64,000 bases of DNA from Hyparrhenia diplandra. Its lineage: Eukaryota; Streptophyta; Magnoliopsida; Poales; Poaceae. Below the pieces are notes generated by a model that saw only the letters and a list, made by a program, of their open reading frames with translations, was not told where the DNA came from and did not search any database. The position numbers were made by a program, and so were the translations under genes. This document shows, one piece after another, positions 21,900 to 34,572 of the stretch. The stretch covers positions 1,240,001 through 1,304,000 of the forward strand of contig JADLZK010009224.1 of NCBI GenBank assembly GCA_015847255.1. Reading direction: 5' to 3'. Positions within the stretch are counted from its first letter, which is position 1; the number at the start of each line of letters is the position of its first letter.

Positions 21900-23670
21900 G
21901 CAGCGGAAGCTTTTGGGGCTCTCGGTCGTCCCGCGGGTGGCTCGGGGCGAAACCCTAGCCGCCCGCCGCCACCTCCTCCCCGCCGCCATCGGCCCTCGCC
22001 GCCGCTGCCGCGGCCGGAAGCCGGCGCCGCGTGTGAGGAAGGAGGCGGCGGGGTGATTCGCCGGGGCTAGGCACTTCCGGCCGCGGCGGTGAAGGTTCGC
22101 CGGCTACGCTCCATTTCGGGCGGCGGCGGCTCAAGCCCAGTCCGGCCTCTCCGTCCCGGATCCCCCCCGCCTCCCTCCTTCCTCCGGGCCCTTAGCCGTC
22201 TCCGGCGGCGGCGGTCTCCCGCCAGCGCCGCCCCTCCTCTTCTTCCTCGGCACGGGCATCCTCGGGTGGCTGGCGGGCGTTGGGGCCCCCGGGTCCTTGG
22301 CCGCCCGCCCCAGCGGACGCCTCCCGGGTCGGTTTCCTGGGGGCACACCCCCCGTGCCCTGAGGGGCTCGCCGGCGTGCGATGCCGGCCTGGGCGGCAGC
22401 GGCGATGATGGTGCGGGGCATGCGGTTGGCCGCGAGCAAGGCGGCGGGGCGGGCGCGTCTGCCGGGGGCTTCGGAAGCGTGCGGTTGGCCGCTGGCTTGC
22501 CCGGCGGTGGGGCGGCGTTCTTCCGGCTCTCGTCCTCGGCTACACCGGCGCCCCTCCGACGCCGGCAAGGTCCGTCCTTTGGCCTAAATCGGCGAACTTT
22601 GGTTCATGAGTTTGGGTACCCCGGCGAAAGCCGTGCAAGGCTTCGGTTCTTGCGATTGGCGATGACGCCATTGGCGCCGTTCACCTCCTTGGGGCGTTGA
22701 TTTCCTCCCAACTCGGCCGATGTGTTGTCGATCTCCTCCCTGGCGAAAGCCTAGCTCTAATTCTCTAGAGCGGTGGTAGCGGCGTCTTCGACGCGTGACC
22801 CTCTTGAGGGCCCTTTGTGGAGGAGTAAGGTCGGTCGTGCCATTGGCCCTCACAACCGCTAATGCATTTTGTGACACGGGGGCGGTATCAGCGTGATGTC
22901 AAGGTCACCTTCAACAAAATCCATGGAGGGACACGCTTCGTGCGTGGTCTTGTGTTTCTCCGTGTGCTCTCTCCCCGTGTTGTTGTCGCCCCTCTTGGCC
23001 TCGGTTGTTTTGGCGCTTTGCCGGCGTCGACGAGTGCCCTCCGTTGGCGCCTACGCTCCGTCGGCGGTCTCCCCGGTGGTGCGAATATCAAATGCCGGGT
23101 GGTGTTTCCACGGCTGCCGCCATCCCCTCACAGTTCCTCCCGTGGCGGCGTTGGGTGGTGGCAAGTGGGCGGATGTCTTTGGAGGATGTCGCCACCGGTT
23201 CGATGGGAGGTCGTTGTGTCCGTGATCCTTCGCTGCGCGGCTGCCGTCATTCTTAGTCCCCTTTCCACCCCGTGGGCGCGTAGCTACGAGGAGTGGAGGT
23301 GGGCCCTATGGCGTTGGTGAAAGCGGCGAGTATCTTTGTTCGGCGGGCGCGGATCGGCGCTCGGTGGGCGTCTTTGCGGCCTCGTCTAGAGTTTCCCTCG
23401 TTTGGGCTAAGTTCTCTCTCTCTTTTGTTGTAATTGTGGATAGCCACCCCTCTCTCCAATCTTTGGAGAGCTTGTTGTTGTTTGTCTCTTTTTGTTGTTT
23501 AGCCACACTTTTGCCTCGGTTCGAGAGGCGTTATGCGGTTTTAGTCGGTTTTCCATAATTAACGGGACGGGGGTTTGGCCTCGTTTTCCTCAAAAACGAG
23601 GTTATCAATACCATTTTAGGGCACTTGAATATATTGGTGTGGGCGCCTCCCGGTGAAACTTCAAAAAAAA
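21900..23670 (+). mobile_element. GC-rich poly(A) retroposon A
   Basis: Inserted in block B. It ends in a run of A (about 23663-23671) followed by AACTTACAC, which also precedes the element at 21891-21899, so the target duplication is at least 9 bp. The start is very GC-rich with CCGCCGCCACC repeats, like the 5' UTR of plant genes or LINEs. The 3' part is AT-richer. Open frames exist on both strands, but none shows an endonuclease or reverse transcriptase motif. A non-autonomous LINE derivative or processed transcript copy fits best. Confidence 0.65.
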
Positions 23671-23864
23671 AACTTACACTTGCTGCTAGTTGCTTGCACC
23701 TACTGATCAGCTTATGCAGATGCTTTGGCCGAGAGAGAAACTTGGCACTAGAGAACACGAGACTTGCTTTATTTCCTAAGGTTTGACACTATTAATCCTT
23801 CTTTAATTGCTTATTTAATGGCTTGGAGCGGTTAATTGGTGGACTTATAATTTTTGGAATTGAT

Positions 23865-26800
23865 TGTAACATCGGATGTTAGTTTTTAATTAAAATTTTA
23901 ATCATGTCATCATTAAGCATAATCATCGAGCATTATGTTTTTAATGCATTGCATTTCAAGTTTAATGTATATTTGGTGAATATTGTGTGGTTACATGTGA
24001 TGATATGTATATTCCAAAAACTCTAACTCTATACCGTCTTTTACCCCCCCTTTTCATTATTTTCAAAATTATGCAAAATTTGATGTGAAGTCCTAAAGCA
24101 ACTTGGTAGATCTTGTTTTTATGTACCAAGTTGATGTTTTGAGTTTTTCAAGTTTTTATATGAAATTTAAAGTAATTTTAAATTCATTCAAAATCCTATT
24201 TTGACCCTATTTCAAAAAAGTCTATTTTGGAGGCCGAATTTGAAAATGTCTCAAAAAGTGAAAATATTTATCTTGAAAATTGGAGTAACTTTGCTTTTTG
24301 GAGATTTTCAACTTCTGTTCAAAAATCAAAAGTAATTTCATATATATTTGTTTCTAGGTTTTTGTTCCCTTTTCAAAATTTGTTTAAAAGTTCATATTTC
24401 CACTCAAAATCTGAAAATCTTCCTTTTTGAGAAAATTGTAGAGCATCAAATTTTGATCATTCTATAGATTGGGAGTTTTTCAAGTTGTTATATGAGTTTG
24501 GGAGTAATTTGATAAGTTTGAAGAGGAGGAGCCTGCTACAGTGATCGTGACGTCACCTTCTCCTTCTTCCCTCTCTGTTCACGCGTGACGCCATGGCCAA
24601 CATCGCGCCTTCGCGCGACCGCGCGCGTGACAGCTCGCTGCGGCGCTTCCAGAGCGCCTGAGAGAGCGAAGCCAACCCGGCCTTCTCCTCTCGCTCCCTC
24701 TCCCCAGTCCCCAGTCGCTCGCTCTCCCTCTCCTCCTTTCTTTGCAATGCCAACGGCGACAGCCAGGGCATCGCCGCCGCCGCGATTTCCCCGCCACCGC
24801 ACCATCTCCGCCTGCTCTATCTCGCTTGAAGCACCGCTTAGTCTTTGTACTTCGATTGGGTCTGCTAGCGCCGTGTCTAGTTGCCGGAAAAGCCCGCTCG
24901 CCGTCGTCTTCCTCGCGGGCGGCAACCGCGCCGCCGCGAGCTCCTCTCCGTCGACCGGCCGTCACTGTGAGTCTCTCGCCGAGCCACCTTGTGCGTTGAG
25001 CTCGTCTCTATGCCGTGATCATGGTCGGCTCCTTCTAAACGTTACCGCGCAGGCTTCGCCGGAACGCCGTCGTTGCCGCCCGAGCGCGCCACCGCCGCCG
25101 TCATCACCGGTGACCTCCTAGCTCCGCTCTGTCCCCGTTGCAACCAGCGCACGCATGCAAGTCGAGGTGAGCTCCTATGCATGGAGGTGCCCTCCGTTTT
25201 CCCTAGTCCCGCGTTGGTCTAGCCGGAACGCGAGCCGCGCCGGTGAGCTCCGTCGTCCGCCATCCTCCGCGCGCATAGCCGAGGGCGCTTGGGGCCGTTT
25301 TAGTATCTCTTAGTGGTTTAGTTAGGGTCGCAGGGCTTGTGTAAGTTGTTGGTGTGCTCGCAGGGGGAAGCCCTGTTCGCCACCTCCGCTGTCCACCGTG
25401 CCGCCGCGCCCGCCATGGTCGCCGGCGTGGCTGCCTCGGTGCTGGAGAGGGTCTTTTGATGCCCTAGGGTTGCTCGCGGGGTTGAGGGGAGTGCGTAGGG
25501 CCAGTCTGCGTCGCCGGCGAGGGCGCCTCTGGCGAGAAATCGCCGGTCAGCGCCGGCGGCCGTCGGGGTCAGCGCGTGCTGGCAGGTGGGCCGGTTGTGC
25601 GTTGCTGGGCCGGCCTGCTGAGCACAGTACCAGGCCAAGGCACAGTGCTGGGCCGACTTTCGGCCCGAAGTCTGTTTTGTTTTCAAAATTGTTTTATCTT
25701 TTTTCTATATGTTTGAATAGTGTCTGATTTTGTTATTTTCAAATAAATTCAAATGTTGATTCAAAAATTCTGAAAATTTTTGTGTAGCCTTCCTATGAGT
25801 ATATCTACCCATGAAAAATTTGAAACTTAGATTTTGAGTAGTTCTTGCATGATTTAAAAATACAATCTTTAATTAAAAATGCATCTTTCATGAATTTTAG
25901 AAAATAAAATATTTGTTCAAAAATCATGAAATTTTATTTGGTGTTGTTTTTTATGCCATGATCTAGCTGTACAAAAGTTTGAGATTATTTTGACAAAATT
26001 TATTTCTTTATTATGTTATGCTCTATTATTTCATGTGTTAAATAAATTGTTTAGTGTCTAATAACTTAGGTTTTTTGTGTGACTTTTGGATTGTTTTGTG
26101 AATCTTGGATCATACCACAATCAAATAGTCCTTGAGAACTCCTTTAGTGATAGTAGTAGTTCAACAAGTTGGTTTTGTTGGGTTGCCACTTTATCGTGAA
26201 GAAAAAGTTGTACTCAAGTGTTTATCATTTCATGCACCTGCAAGCATCATATTTAAATTTATGGCATCATGTTGAAGCATACATTACTTCGTGTAGTAAA
26301 CGAGAACGAGAGTGTTAAAGTTGAACCAGTCCCTGAGGAGGTTTATCATCCAGTGGAAGCGGGTTCTGATATATCTGGTTTTTCTGAAGAGTTGGTTTAT
26401 CCCGTCAACGAAGGCAAGCCCCAGATACATTAAACCCTTCCTTGATGTTTTACAAAGCTTTATATCACCTTTGTTTATGCTTTATTGCATTAAGTAATCG
26501 GGGAGTTGAGTGATAACCTAATTGTTGCATTATCATCCTTGTTTATTGCAATACCGTCCTTGTTAACTTTGTTTTTATTTGAAAATGCTTAGTGATGCTT
26601 AGCCCTCGCTTCATTAGTTAAGCTTTTTCATCAAAATGCTTTATATGAGAATATGGTACCTTTTGGAAAAGAATGAGAAGTAGTGATGAATTTGAGATTG
26701 GGCCGGGGCGTAGGTTGAAAAGCGGGAGGGACTTCTAATTTGTGCTTGTCCCGTGTTGATCGTTTAAGGACCGTCCGTTGTTTGGCTTGTTATGTTCAGG

Positions 26801-27839
26801 ACTTTTGAATGCAAGTTGCGCCCGAGACCTTTTGGTCAATGGCACGTCTGCCTCATTTGTCACCCTGTGTCGGTCGAAACTAGTCTTTGGCCACATGCCT
26901 CGAGAATGGGAAGGGGTAAGCCGGATCTTGGTGGAGCCAAATCGGGAACGGATAACTACGCACTGGGAGTGGAGAGATGGCGGGAGTAGCGTGTACCCGC
27001 CCTACTTGAATTTTGGTACGGCGGTGGGGTACTGTACTCTCGGGTGGCATGTGACCCAGTCCCGTTTTGGACGAACTGGAAGAAGGTTGATATATGCAAG
27101 CTTAAGTGCTACATATGTCGTGTGGTGAGGACTCCCCAGCTGGGTTTATAATTGATTCGAATCGTCGTTGCTCCTCGATATGGAGACCCGTTCTTCTGAC
27201 CTTACTTCGTAGTAACTGATGGAAGATGTTTTTGAGGAAAGAAAGTTGGCTTAAGAAAGAAATGTTTGCTCTAGTGTAGGATCACCTAGAGTATATGAGC
27301 TACTAACCTGAATTAAAAATATTGAAAGTAAGGATTCACTTTTAGTAAGCTTTTCTGCAAAAGAGTTCTTGATTCTTGCTAAAACCTTACCTTGATCCCC
27401 TAAGCCTGCATTCCTGAGTCTTCTCCTCTTTCCTTGTCGGTTAAGTCTTGTTGAGTACTCCCGTACTCGGGGTTTGTTGACCCCCATTTGCGGATGTTGA
27501 CTCATCTTTGCTACGGGGTTATGTCGATGGGCTCGACATGATCGGTTATCCTCTGTAGTTCTTACGAGCTTACGCAAATTAAGTTAAGTTTACTCAAAAG
27601 TAACTTATTCATATTTTTTGTAAAATTTATGTTATTATTCCTCCGCTTTTCGATTTATATTTTTTGTAACAAATATTGTAATGTTGTAGCTACTCCTTTG
27701 TTGATCGATATGAGTGGTGTAATGTCGGGGTTACCGATGACACCGACAGCTTCTTAAGTTATTGGGTGCATCGCACGGTTGCCGAGGTCTTTGGGACAAT
27801 GGCGGGTGCGAGGGTGGGCCTGTAATTTAGGAGGTTACA
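23865..27839. mobile_element. Large solo LTR, about 4 kb
   Basis: Begins TGTAACATCGG and ends GAGGTTACA, which gives TG...CA ends with a 6-bp inverted repeat. Block A and the extra copy at 30630 show the uninterrupted site GAATTGATTCTGCAG. The flanks read TTGAT on the left and TTATGAT on the right, a target duplication with a small change. No gag or pol domain is present in 3975 bp. The interior has AT-rich stretches (23870-24500, 25700-26700), a GC-rich part (24560-25650) and a frame at 26778-27128. LTRs of 3-4 kb are known in some rice gypsy families. Confidence 0.65.
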
Positions 27840-27927
27840 TTATGATTCTGCAGTAGCAAATGTTGTGTGCATACAAATGTGACCATGCAAGTAATTTCTG
27901 TAATTAAGGTAACTGAAATCTTTTAAA

Positions 27928-28787
27928 CTAGGAGAATTCCCCAGCGTTGCCGCGGAATCCGATAGATTTTTTTCACGTGGTTTTATGACAATTAGCGATA
28001 GATTACACTCATATTATTACTATTATTATTATGGAGCATAAAGTATTTATGAACTTAATTATAATTTTAGAACGTAAGTAGTTAGTTTCTTATTGAACAA
28101 CTCAGAAATTAAAGTGCACACTCTGATTGAGAACCTATTGAGAACAAAAAAGTGCACATAATTATCATAGGTTTTATTTCATTCAGATCGAGGTATAAAA
28201 ACAAATTGTTAGGGTTTTGAAAATACTATCAGTCACATCACCAGCAGCATGTCGCCGCCGCCGTACGGTTCCAAATCCGATGGTTTGCGTCTGTGTCGAC
28301 ATCGGCATGGAGGAGCCGCCAATTGGCTGTGCTGCGTGGAACTGAGGATGTCGATGGAGCCCGGACCAACACTGTCTCCACGTCCGTGGAGCTTCGACCG
28401 GCCGTGCTCGCAGCACTGGAGCCCCGCCCTGGAGTTTGGTGGACAGGCCATGCCTGCGTCGGTGGAGCCCTAGCCAGGGCGTCCTCGGTGGTGAAGTCGT
28501 ACGATCTCATCCTCATTCAAGAAGCATGGCCTGTCCACCAAACTCAGTAGATTGGAAGTGTAGAGGCCAGACGACTACTGGACTTTGCATTGGTTCTGTT
28601 CGGTTTCTTTTTCAGTTTCTGGAATTGGAAAGGAACGTCCATTCGGCTCCTCAGGGAGACACTTTGGCTAGCTGCACTGGCAGGCGTGAGATCAAGGTTA
28701 GTGAGCTACGTGACCCGCTGATGATGTGGCTTCACAAGATCGAGAGAGAAATAGTTTAGTGGGGTTTGTTCTTATAGGAGTAGTAGA
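27928..28787 (-). mobile_element. Non-autonomous Helitron 1
   Basis: Read on the minus strand it starts TCTACTACTCCTATAAGAAC and ends GGGAATTCTCCTAG, preceded by a degenerate GC-rich hairpin (CCGCGG, CAACG, CTGGGG). It sits between A and T with no target duplication, as Helitrons do. Unit 1 (near 3968) and 30715 show the empty TTTAATTCC site. Inside are gene-like frames around 28183-28560 but no Rep/helicase. Both ends resemble Helitron 3. Confidence 0.82.
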
Positions 28788-28844
28788 TTCCCTTTTTTAG
28801 CGACTATCTTTTTTATTTTATTTCCTTTTATCAGTGCTATTTTT

Positions 28845-30392
28845 CATACCTAGTAGTGCGTGCACAATTGAGAACATCCCGTGCGTCCCAGCGGTCGATT
28901 TCGGGGGGGCTGGCGCCGCCACCACCGCCTAGACCCACCCTCCACGCCTCCTCTCCGGCTGCTACCGCTGCCCTCCGGCGTGCTTTGGCGGCGGCCCAAA
29001 AGGCCCCCATCGGCGCTGCCTTCTCCCTTCCTCCTCTCTTCCCTACCCGCCTCCCCCACCTCCAAACCTTGCCTAGATCTACCCCGACGGGATGGCCGGC
29101 CGGCGGCCGGATCTGCTGGTATACTCACCGGATCCGCGTCGGGCAACACGGGATCCGGGCGTAGGCCGCCATTCCGACCGGCCCTTGGGCGGCCCCTCCT
29201 CATGTCGTCCGTGGATCGCCTCTTTTCGGCAGCGGCACATGGAGGCGGCCATGGCGGGCGTTTCGCTGGCGATGTCCGCAAAGGCTGCGCATTGCGGTCA
29301 TTTGGATCTCGTCCAAATGGTGGCCGAGCGCGGCGCCCGGATCTCGGCTCCTTGGTGGTTGGCGGCTGCTCCCTTGCAGCATCGGATGCCTAGTGGGGAG
29401 CCTTTTCGCGGCCGGGCGACTTCGTCAACGACTAGCGATGTCTCCGTCATCTCAGCAGCAGCTTCGATTGTGGGGCTGCTCGCTCCATGCCATTGGTGGT
29501 AGGGGCCAAGGCACCTGCTTGGCGCTTCGTGGCCAAACAAGTTTCGGTGAAACCCCTGGCGCTTCGCCGGGCCAGCGGGGATGGCGCCACTTGCATTTGC
29601 ACCTTCCCGGGCGGCGGCGTCAAAGGAACCTGTTTGTCTTGTGGGTCGTCGGGGCTGGTTTCGGGGACGAAAGTCCTTCTAGTGCCTCCTCAACGTTGTT
29701 GGCGTCTTTGGGCGTCATCCCCTTCTTGGAGGCTTCGTTGTTGGCCACCACCCGCCGGAGAAGCTTCCGGCTACTATGTATGTCGCGCCCGGCTTCATCT
29801 TCTCTTTGGTATGTATGCCAGGGAGGTCGAGGATGCCATAGTCGTGGTTCGTTGGCGGATGCTTTGCCGCCGTGTTGTCGGCCTCCTCCCGGGCAGCTGT
29901 TGAGTTGCCGAGAGTGATGGCCGCGGGTTGGTTCGTTCTTGGATGCTTTGCCCTTTGTATCTGTCGTTGGCCTCCTCCCGGGAGGGGAGTTGCCGGGAGT
30001 GATGGCCGTTGGATTGGTTCGTTGGCGGATGATTTGCCGCTGCGTCTGTCGTCGGGCAGCTGTTGAGTTGTCGGGAGTGATGGTTGATGGTTGGTTCATG
30101 GGCGGATGCTTTGCCGCCATTGCTCGCTGGTGGATGCTTTGTGACCATGGCTTTCTCCCCCCCCCCCTTTTTGTTGGCGACCATTGCATGGATTTATTTT
30201 TCTTTTATGCAGGCATAGTAGGTTAGTGTTTAGTGGTGGAAGGCTCCCCCTTCGTGTTTTCTTGCTGTTGTGGTGACTTTCGGATTCTGCAGGTAATCCT
30301 TGGATTACTTGCGAGACCTTTGTATCGGTTCGAGGCCTTTCTTTGGCCACTCCTCTTAATGTAAAATGGGTAACGACCCAATTTCGAAAAAA
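28845..30392 (+). mobile_element. GC-rich poly(A) retroposon B
   Basis: Flanked by the 14-bp direct repeat ATCAGTGCTATTTT (28830-28843 and 30394-30407). The right end is a run of A (30387-30392). Block A has the site once, near 4012. The body starts with GC-rich sequence (CCGCCACCACCGCC) and carries long frames on both strands without known domains. It resembles retroposon A in layout but not in its 3' end. Target length and tail point to LINE-type integration. Confidence 0.72.
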
Positions 30393-31768
30393 GATCAGTG
30401 CTATTTTCAGTCTTGGTGCCGGCAGGCTAGCTAGTTCAGCTAGGCTGGTACAACATATATATGGCTTGGTTCATCTATTACCATGTGCCGTGCTAGGCCC
30501 AAGACCGTGACGCCGAGCTTCAAGCCAGAGTGGCCATGCATTGTTGTGGTGGTTGGGGAGGTCACGGTAAATGTTGTAACGATTTATGTAATGGTAACGA
30601 TTAACTGGTGGACTTATAATTTTTTGGAATTGATTCTGCAGTAGAAAATGTTGTGTGCATACAAATGTGACCATGCAAGTAATTTCTGTAATTAAGGTAA
30701 CTGAAATCTTTTTAATTCCTTTTTTTAGCAACTATCTTTTAATTAATTCCTTTGATCAGTGCTATTTTCAGTCATGGTGCCGGCAGGCTAGCTAGTCAGG
30801 CTGGCAAAACATATATATGGCATGGTTCATCTACCGTGTGCCGTGCTAGGCCCAAGACCGTGACGCGGAGCTTCATGCTAGTCGGGCTGGCACAACATAG
30901 TATATGCTAGAGCTGTGCCCTGCTTGATTATCTTATCTTACTATTACTAATTGGAGGCTCTAACGGAGGCTCTACGTTAATTCTCACCGGACGAGCTAAG
31001 AAAAAAGATAAATACTAGAAATTTTCACATTAATCAGAAATATCTAGTCATCAAATCTATAGACTTCGGCAATTGATAACCGTTAGATCTAACTTTTATT
31101 TTTGAAAAAATTACCCACCTTTGCCATTATTGTCTTTTAAAAGAAAGGTAAGAAATTAAATCCATTATTCTAAAAATCTACGTAACAAGGATCCACCTTA
31201 GCAGGATCCAATCGTCTTCCAACGGAGAAAAAATAGGGCGCCGCCTCAGGACCCCTCGACGCCGTCGCCGGGGCAAGAAAGCAAGGACGATACCAATAGA
31301 GCGCATGCACCTACATCTTCACCTTCGCCCACGCGCTTGACTCCTTGGAAGTTGAGGCGCTTGATGTCCCGTCATGTACCAGCAGCAGGTTGGCGTTCCA
31401 CAAATTCCCAATTTCTTGGTTGATCTGTTTGCGTCTCTCTATAACGTGGAGGCTTTGCCGTCTGGTTTCCCGTTGATTGCTTCCTGCCTACCTGGCTCAT
31501 GTGACGTGCGATCCAACAATGTTTCTGTGTCAGGCGACTCTACTTTCATGCATGGTATGGCTTCCTTGCATTATGAAATTGTACTGTGGTGATGACGGGA
31601 GTTATAGGTAGCTTTACAGCATGAATGAACGTTCGAAGTAGGTCGTAGTGATCATCATGAATGAATTTTTGAAGCTAATTACTACGAGGTATACGTGTGT
31701 GCCAAATCGTTTACGTAATAATTATTCTGAAGGTTTTGTCATATATACATGGCTACATGCTTCTGCTA

Positions 31769-34572
31769 TCTATCTATTACACCTATATAAGAATCCCCCA
31801 CTAGGGGAATTCTCTCGACATGTAGGGGTGCCACCTCAGCAGCCCCACTAACACCCGAAAAAGCGGGGCTATGCGCACGCGGTCTTGGACGCATGATACT
31901 CGATACCGTTTTCGATAAAATGCGCACGCACGGCTATCTTTGGTGGCGCTCGCCCGGCCGCTCGTTAAGCTATTCTCAGCGTTTCTCCGTTCCTCCTCCG
32001 GGACCTTAGCGTGGCGTGGGACCCGCCCTCCGTAGCGCAGCCCAACCACCCGACCCTCGCATCACCGCTCGCCGTCGGGGGGGAAGCGGGGGCGCCACTG
32101 GATCTGGCGGAGGAGCCGATCGGAGCTACCTGGCCCGGCGTCCTTGAGGGAATGGCGTCGGGGGAGGCGCCTCCGCCCGGCAGCGGGGATCCTACGGTCT
32201 CTGACTAAGTGGCGTCTCCGTCGGGATCTGCGAGCACGCCGCGGGGAGCGGCCGAGCACGGCCGAGTGCGTCGTGGAGCAGCGGCGCGCGCGGGCGCTGA
32301 GTGACTTCAGCGTCGTGCCCGAGCACCGGGCGGTCTGCCTCTGCGTGACCAGCTCGCTCGTCGCTTCGCGTAGGGGAGGACATCGAGGCTTCTTTCGGGC
32401 TCCCTGGCGGCGGGCCAGTCCGCCTTTCAGCGCTCCCGGCCGATTGATCCGGTCCCTGCGCGTCCTCCTCCGGCGGCCCCGCCCACCCGCTCGTCCTCTG
32501 AAAGCGCCGCCCGCCCGACTTCGCCCGTGCGAGGCCAGACCCGTCGCTGCCGCCCGCCCACCGGCAAGCGCCCACCCGGTCGCCATCTTTGCCGGCCTAA
32601 GCGGCACCGGCGGAGGACTACCCGCCACCCGGCTGTCGCGGCGTCTTCTGCCAGCGTTTGCAGCCCGCCCGCACCGCGCGGTCGCATAGCGAAGCCGCCA
32701 TGGCGGAGGTCTACGTCGTCGGCGCCACGTACTTCGACTTCCGCCTCCACTGCCCCCCGCTTCCTTCTCTCTCCCTTTCTCTCTCTCTGTTTCTCTTCCC
32801 CTCTCTCTATATGACAGGTGGGGCCAAGCGATATAGAGAATGTGGTAAAAAGTATGGGCCCGGTAGCAAAGCGGGGAAAAAAATATGTGTGGGACCCAGT
32901 GCGTGCGGCGATCTGATTTAGTTTTCCGTTTTTCCGCGGTGCGAGAATAGCCTGAAGGCACCAAGAGCCATCCACCACGAAGAAAAGAAAAAGCCACCGC
33001 GAAATTGAAGGGGCAGCGGCATCATCCGACTCCAGCCATCCCCTTCCCTTCCCTCGCCTCCCCAATTCCCCATTGCCCATAAGATCCTCTCTCCTGTGAT
33101 GATGTTCCGGCGGGGGCCACATCTCTCGATGCCGCTTTTGCTAGCGCCCCGCCGCGCGTGGCGTCGAGGCCATCGTCGCCCGTGCCGACTTCGTCCATCG
33201 CCCGACTTCGTCGCCCGGCGCCTGCGGTCGGGTGGGCGGCGTCGGCGTGGAGATTGCGTCCATAGACAACGGAGTCGGACGACGGCGTGGGGAGCCCCGG
33301 GCTTATCCGTCGGCAGCGCGCGCTATGGAAGCGTCGCGGCGACTTCGGCGCAGCGGCTTAGCGGGCTCGCGGGCGATGTGGCGTGCCTGCCGTCGCCCGG
33401 CGTCACGGCGTCGTGAAAGCGGTCCCGTCGCCGCCCGGTCGCGGCTCGCTCGCCCGTGGAGCTTCGGCGATGACCTTATGGTCCCCTGTTGTCCCCAATT
33501 CACGCGTGAAAGCAGAACCGCGGGACGGTCGAGGTGGTCGCATCCGGTGACCCGTCGCGAGCAACGACGCGGTCCAGACTCGCTGCGAGTGTAAGCGGAG
33601 CCGCGGCGTGGGCAGCACCTGCAGATCGCCTCGATGGGATCCCACACGAGGAGGTCCTCTTGCGCGGACCGGGCGATTTGAGAGGACGCGGCATTAATAC
33701 GGCGCGTCGAGCACCAGCGGCGCCGACGTCGAAGAGGCCTATCGTGAGCGGGCGTAAACAGGTGGTGGGTTCGGCGGAAGGGAGTCCCGCCGTAGTAGAA
33801 GAAGCCGAGCATGGGGGCGCGGCGGTGGAGCTTCCGCAGTAACTCTTGCCCGGAACCCGGTCGGGAGACGGCGCGGCGGCGTCCCTTGCAGACGGAAGCG
33901 GCAGCCCGGACGAGGATCGGGGCCGTCTCGGGCGGCAGCGGATGAGGATCTCCCTCACGAGGTCGTCCCAACGCGCCGGCGCGATGTGGCCGGACCATGG
34001 GTTCGTCTTGGCGGGTAGCGGAAGGAGGACCTCCTCGACGAAAAGATCCACCAGCGCCGGCTGCAAGACGCGGCGGCGCTTAATGTACCGGGTGCTCGTT
34101 GGATTTCACTCGGCGGCGGCGTGGCTCCAAAGTTTTTCTTCCATGATAATATCCTTTTCAATTTTTAATCCCCCAATAGAGTTTAATTGAATCTTTGATT
34201 TGCGGGGCGACGACCCTCGCGACCTCGCGCAAGGGAGGGGCGGCGGAGGAGCCCGATGGCAGCGTGGTTGAATGGATAAAAAAAAAAATAGAAAAAAGGG
34301 AAAAGAGAAAAAAAAATAGAAAAAGAGGAAAAACTATCACGGATAAGATAAGATAAATCTTATGTATTTTTAATTTCTCTATACGTTGTGCACATTCCTA
34401 TACAGTTGTGACTATATCCTCCACTTGATTCCTTTAATGCATTTTATCAAGCCATTTCCACGATGACTTCATCCACCATCAAACTCATTCGTATATTAAA
34501 GCTGGCATCTAATCAAATTTTTTTCGTATTTTCTCTTGCATACCAGCAGAACGCTGCTGGGAATTCTCCTAG
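31769..34572 (+). mobile_element. Helitron 3, with captured gene fragments
   Basis: Begins TCTATTACACCTATATAAG between A and the host T. It ends with the hairpin CCAGCAG-AACG-CTGCTGG, then GAATTCTCCTAG (34569-34572 is CTAG). The 2.8-kb body is highly GC-rich and holds the F-box fragment described separately plus other gene-like frames. The end sequences match Helitron 1, so the two belong to one family. Confidence 0.85.
33303..34066 (-). pseudogene. F-box gene fragment carried by Helitron 3
   Basis: On the minus strand two overlapping frames together spell an F-box: DDLVREILIR in one frame, then LPPETAPILVRAAASVCKG in the next, followed by LLRKLHRRAPMLGFFYYGG. This order matches the large grass F-box family in which the domain (about 40 residues, binds SKP1 in SCF ubiquitin ligases) is followed by an LGFF-type segment. 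A 1-base shift separates the two halves and more shifts follow. The fragment is antisense relative to the Helitron. It is not expected to make a working protein. Confidence 0.72.

Larger units (their letters stand above)
20600..30930. repeat. Duplication unit 2, block B, with nested insertions
   Basis: This is the counterpart of 2400-4130. Host segments remain at 20600-21900, 23671-23864, 27840-27927, 28788-28844 and 30393-30930. Together they read through the whole of block A. In addition, 30590-30900 repeats the segment from TTAACTGGTGGACTTATAA to CCGTGCTAGGCCC a second time within this unit, without insertions. Confidence 0.85.

Noticed and set aside
22089..22700. Long GC-rich frames on both strands within retroposon A
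   Set aside because: Overlapping open frames on both strands follow from high GC; no domain, codon bias or start context supports a protein.
24536..25121. Opposed frames of 120-180 codons inside the 4-kb LTR
   Set aside because: Low-complexity Arg/Ala/Ser translations with no family resemblance; probably non-coding.
26778..27128. 116-codon frame in the 4-kb LTR as a host gene
   Set aside because: It lies within the LTR boundaries, has no introns or recognisable domain, and is probably part of the element.
32062..32997. 311-codon minus-strand frame in Helitron 3
   Set aside because: Arg/Pro/Gly-rich composition typical of GC-rich sequence read in the wrong frame; no domain. I kept only the F-box part further right.
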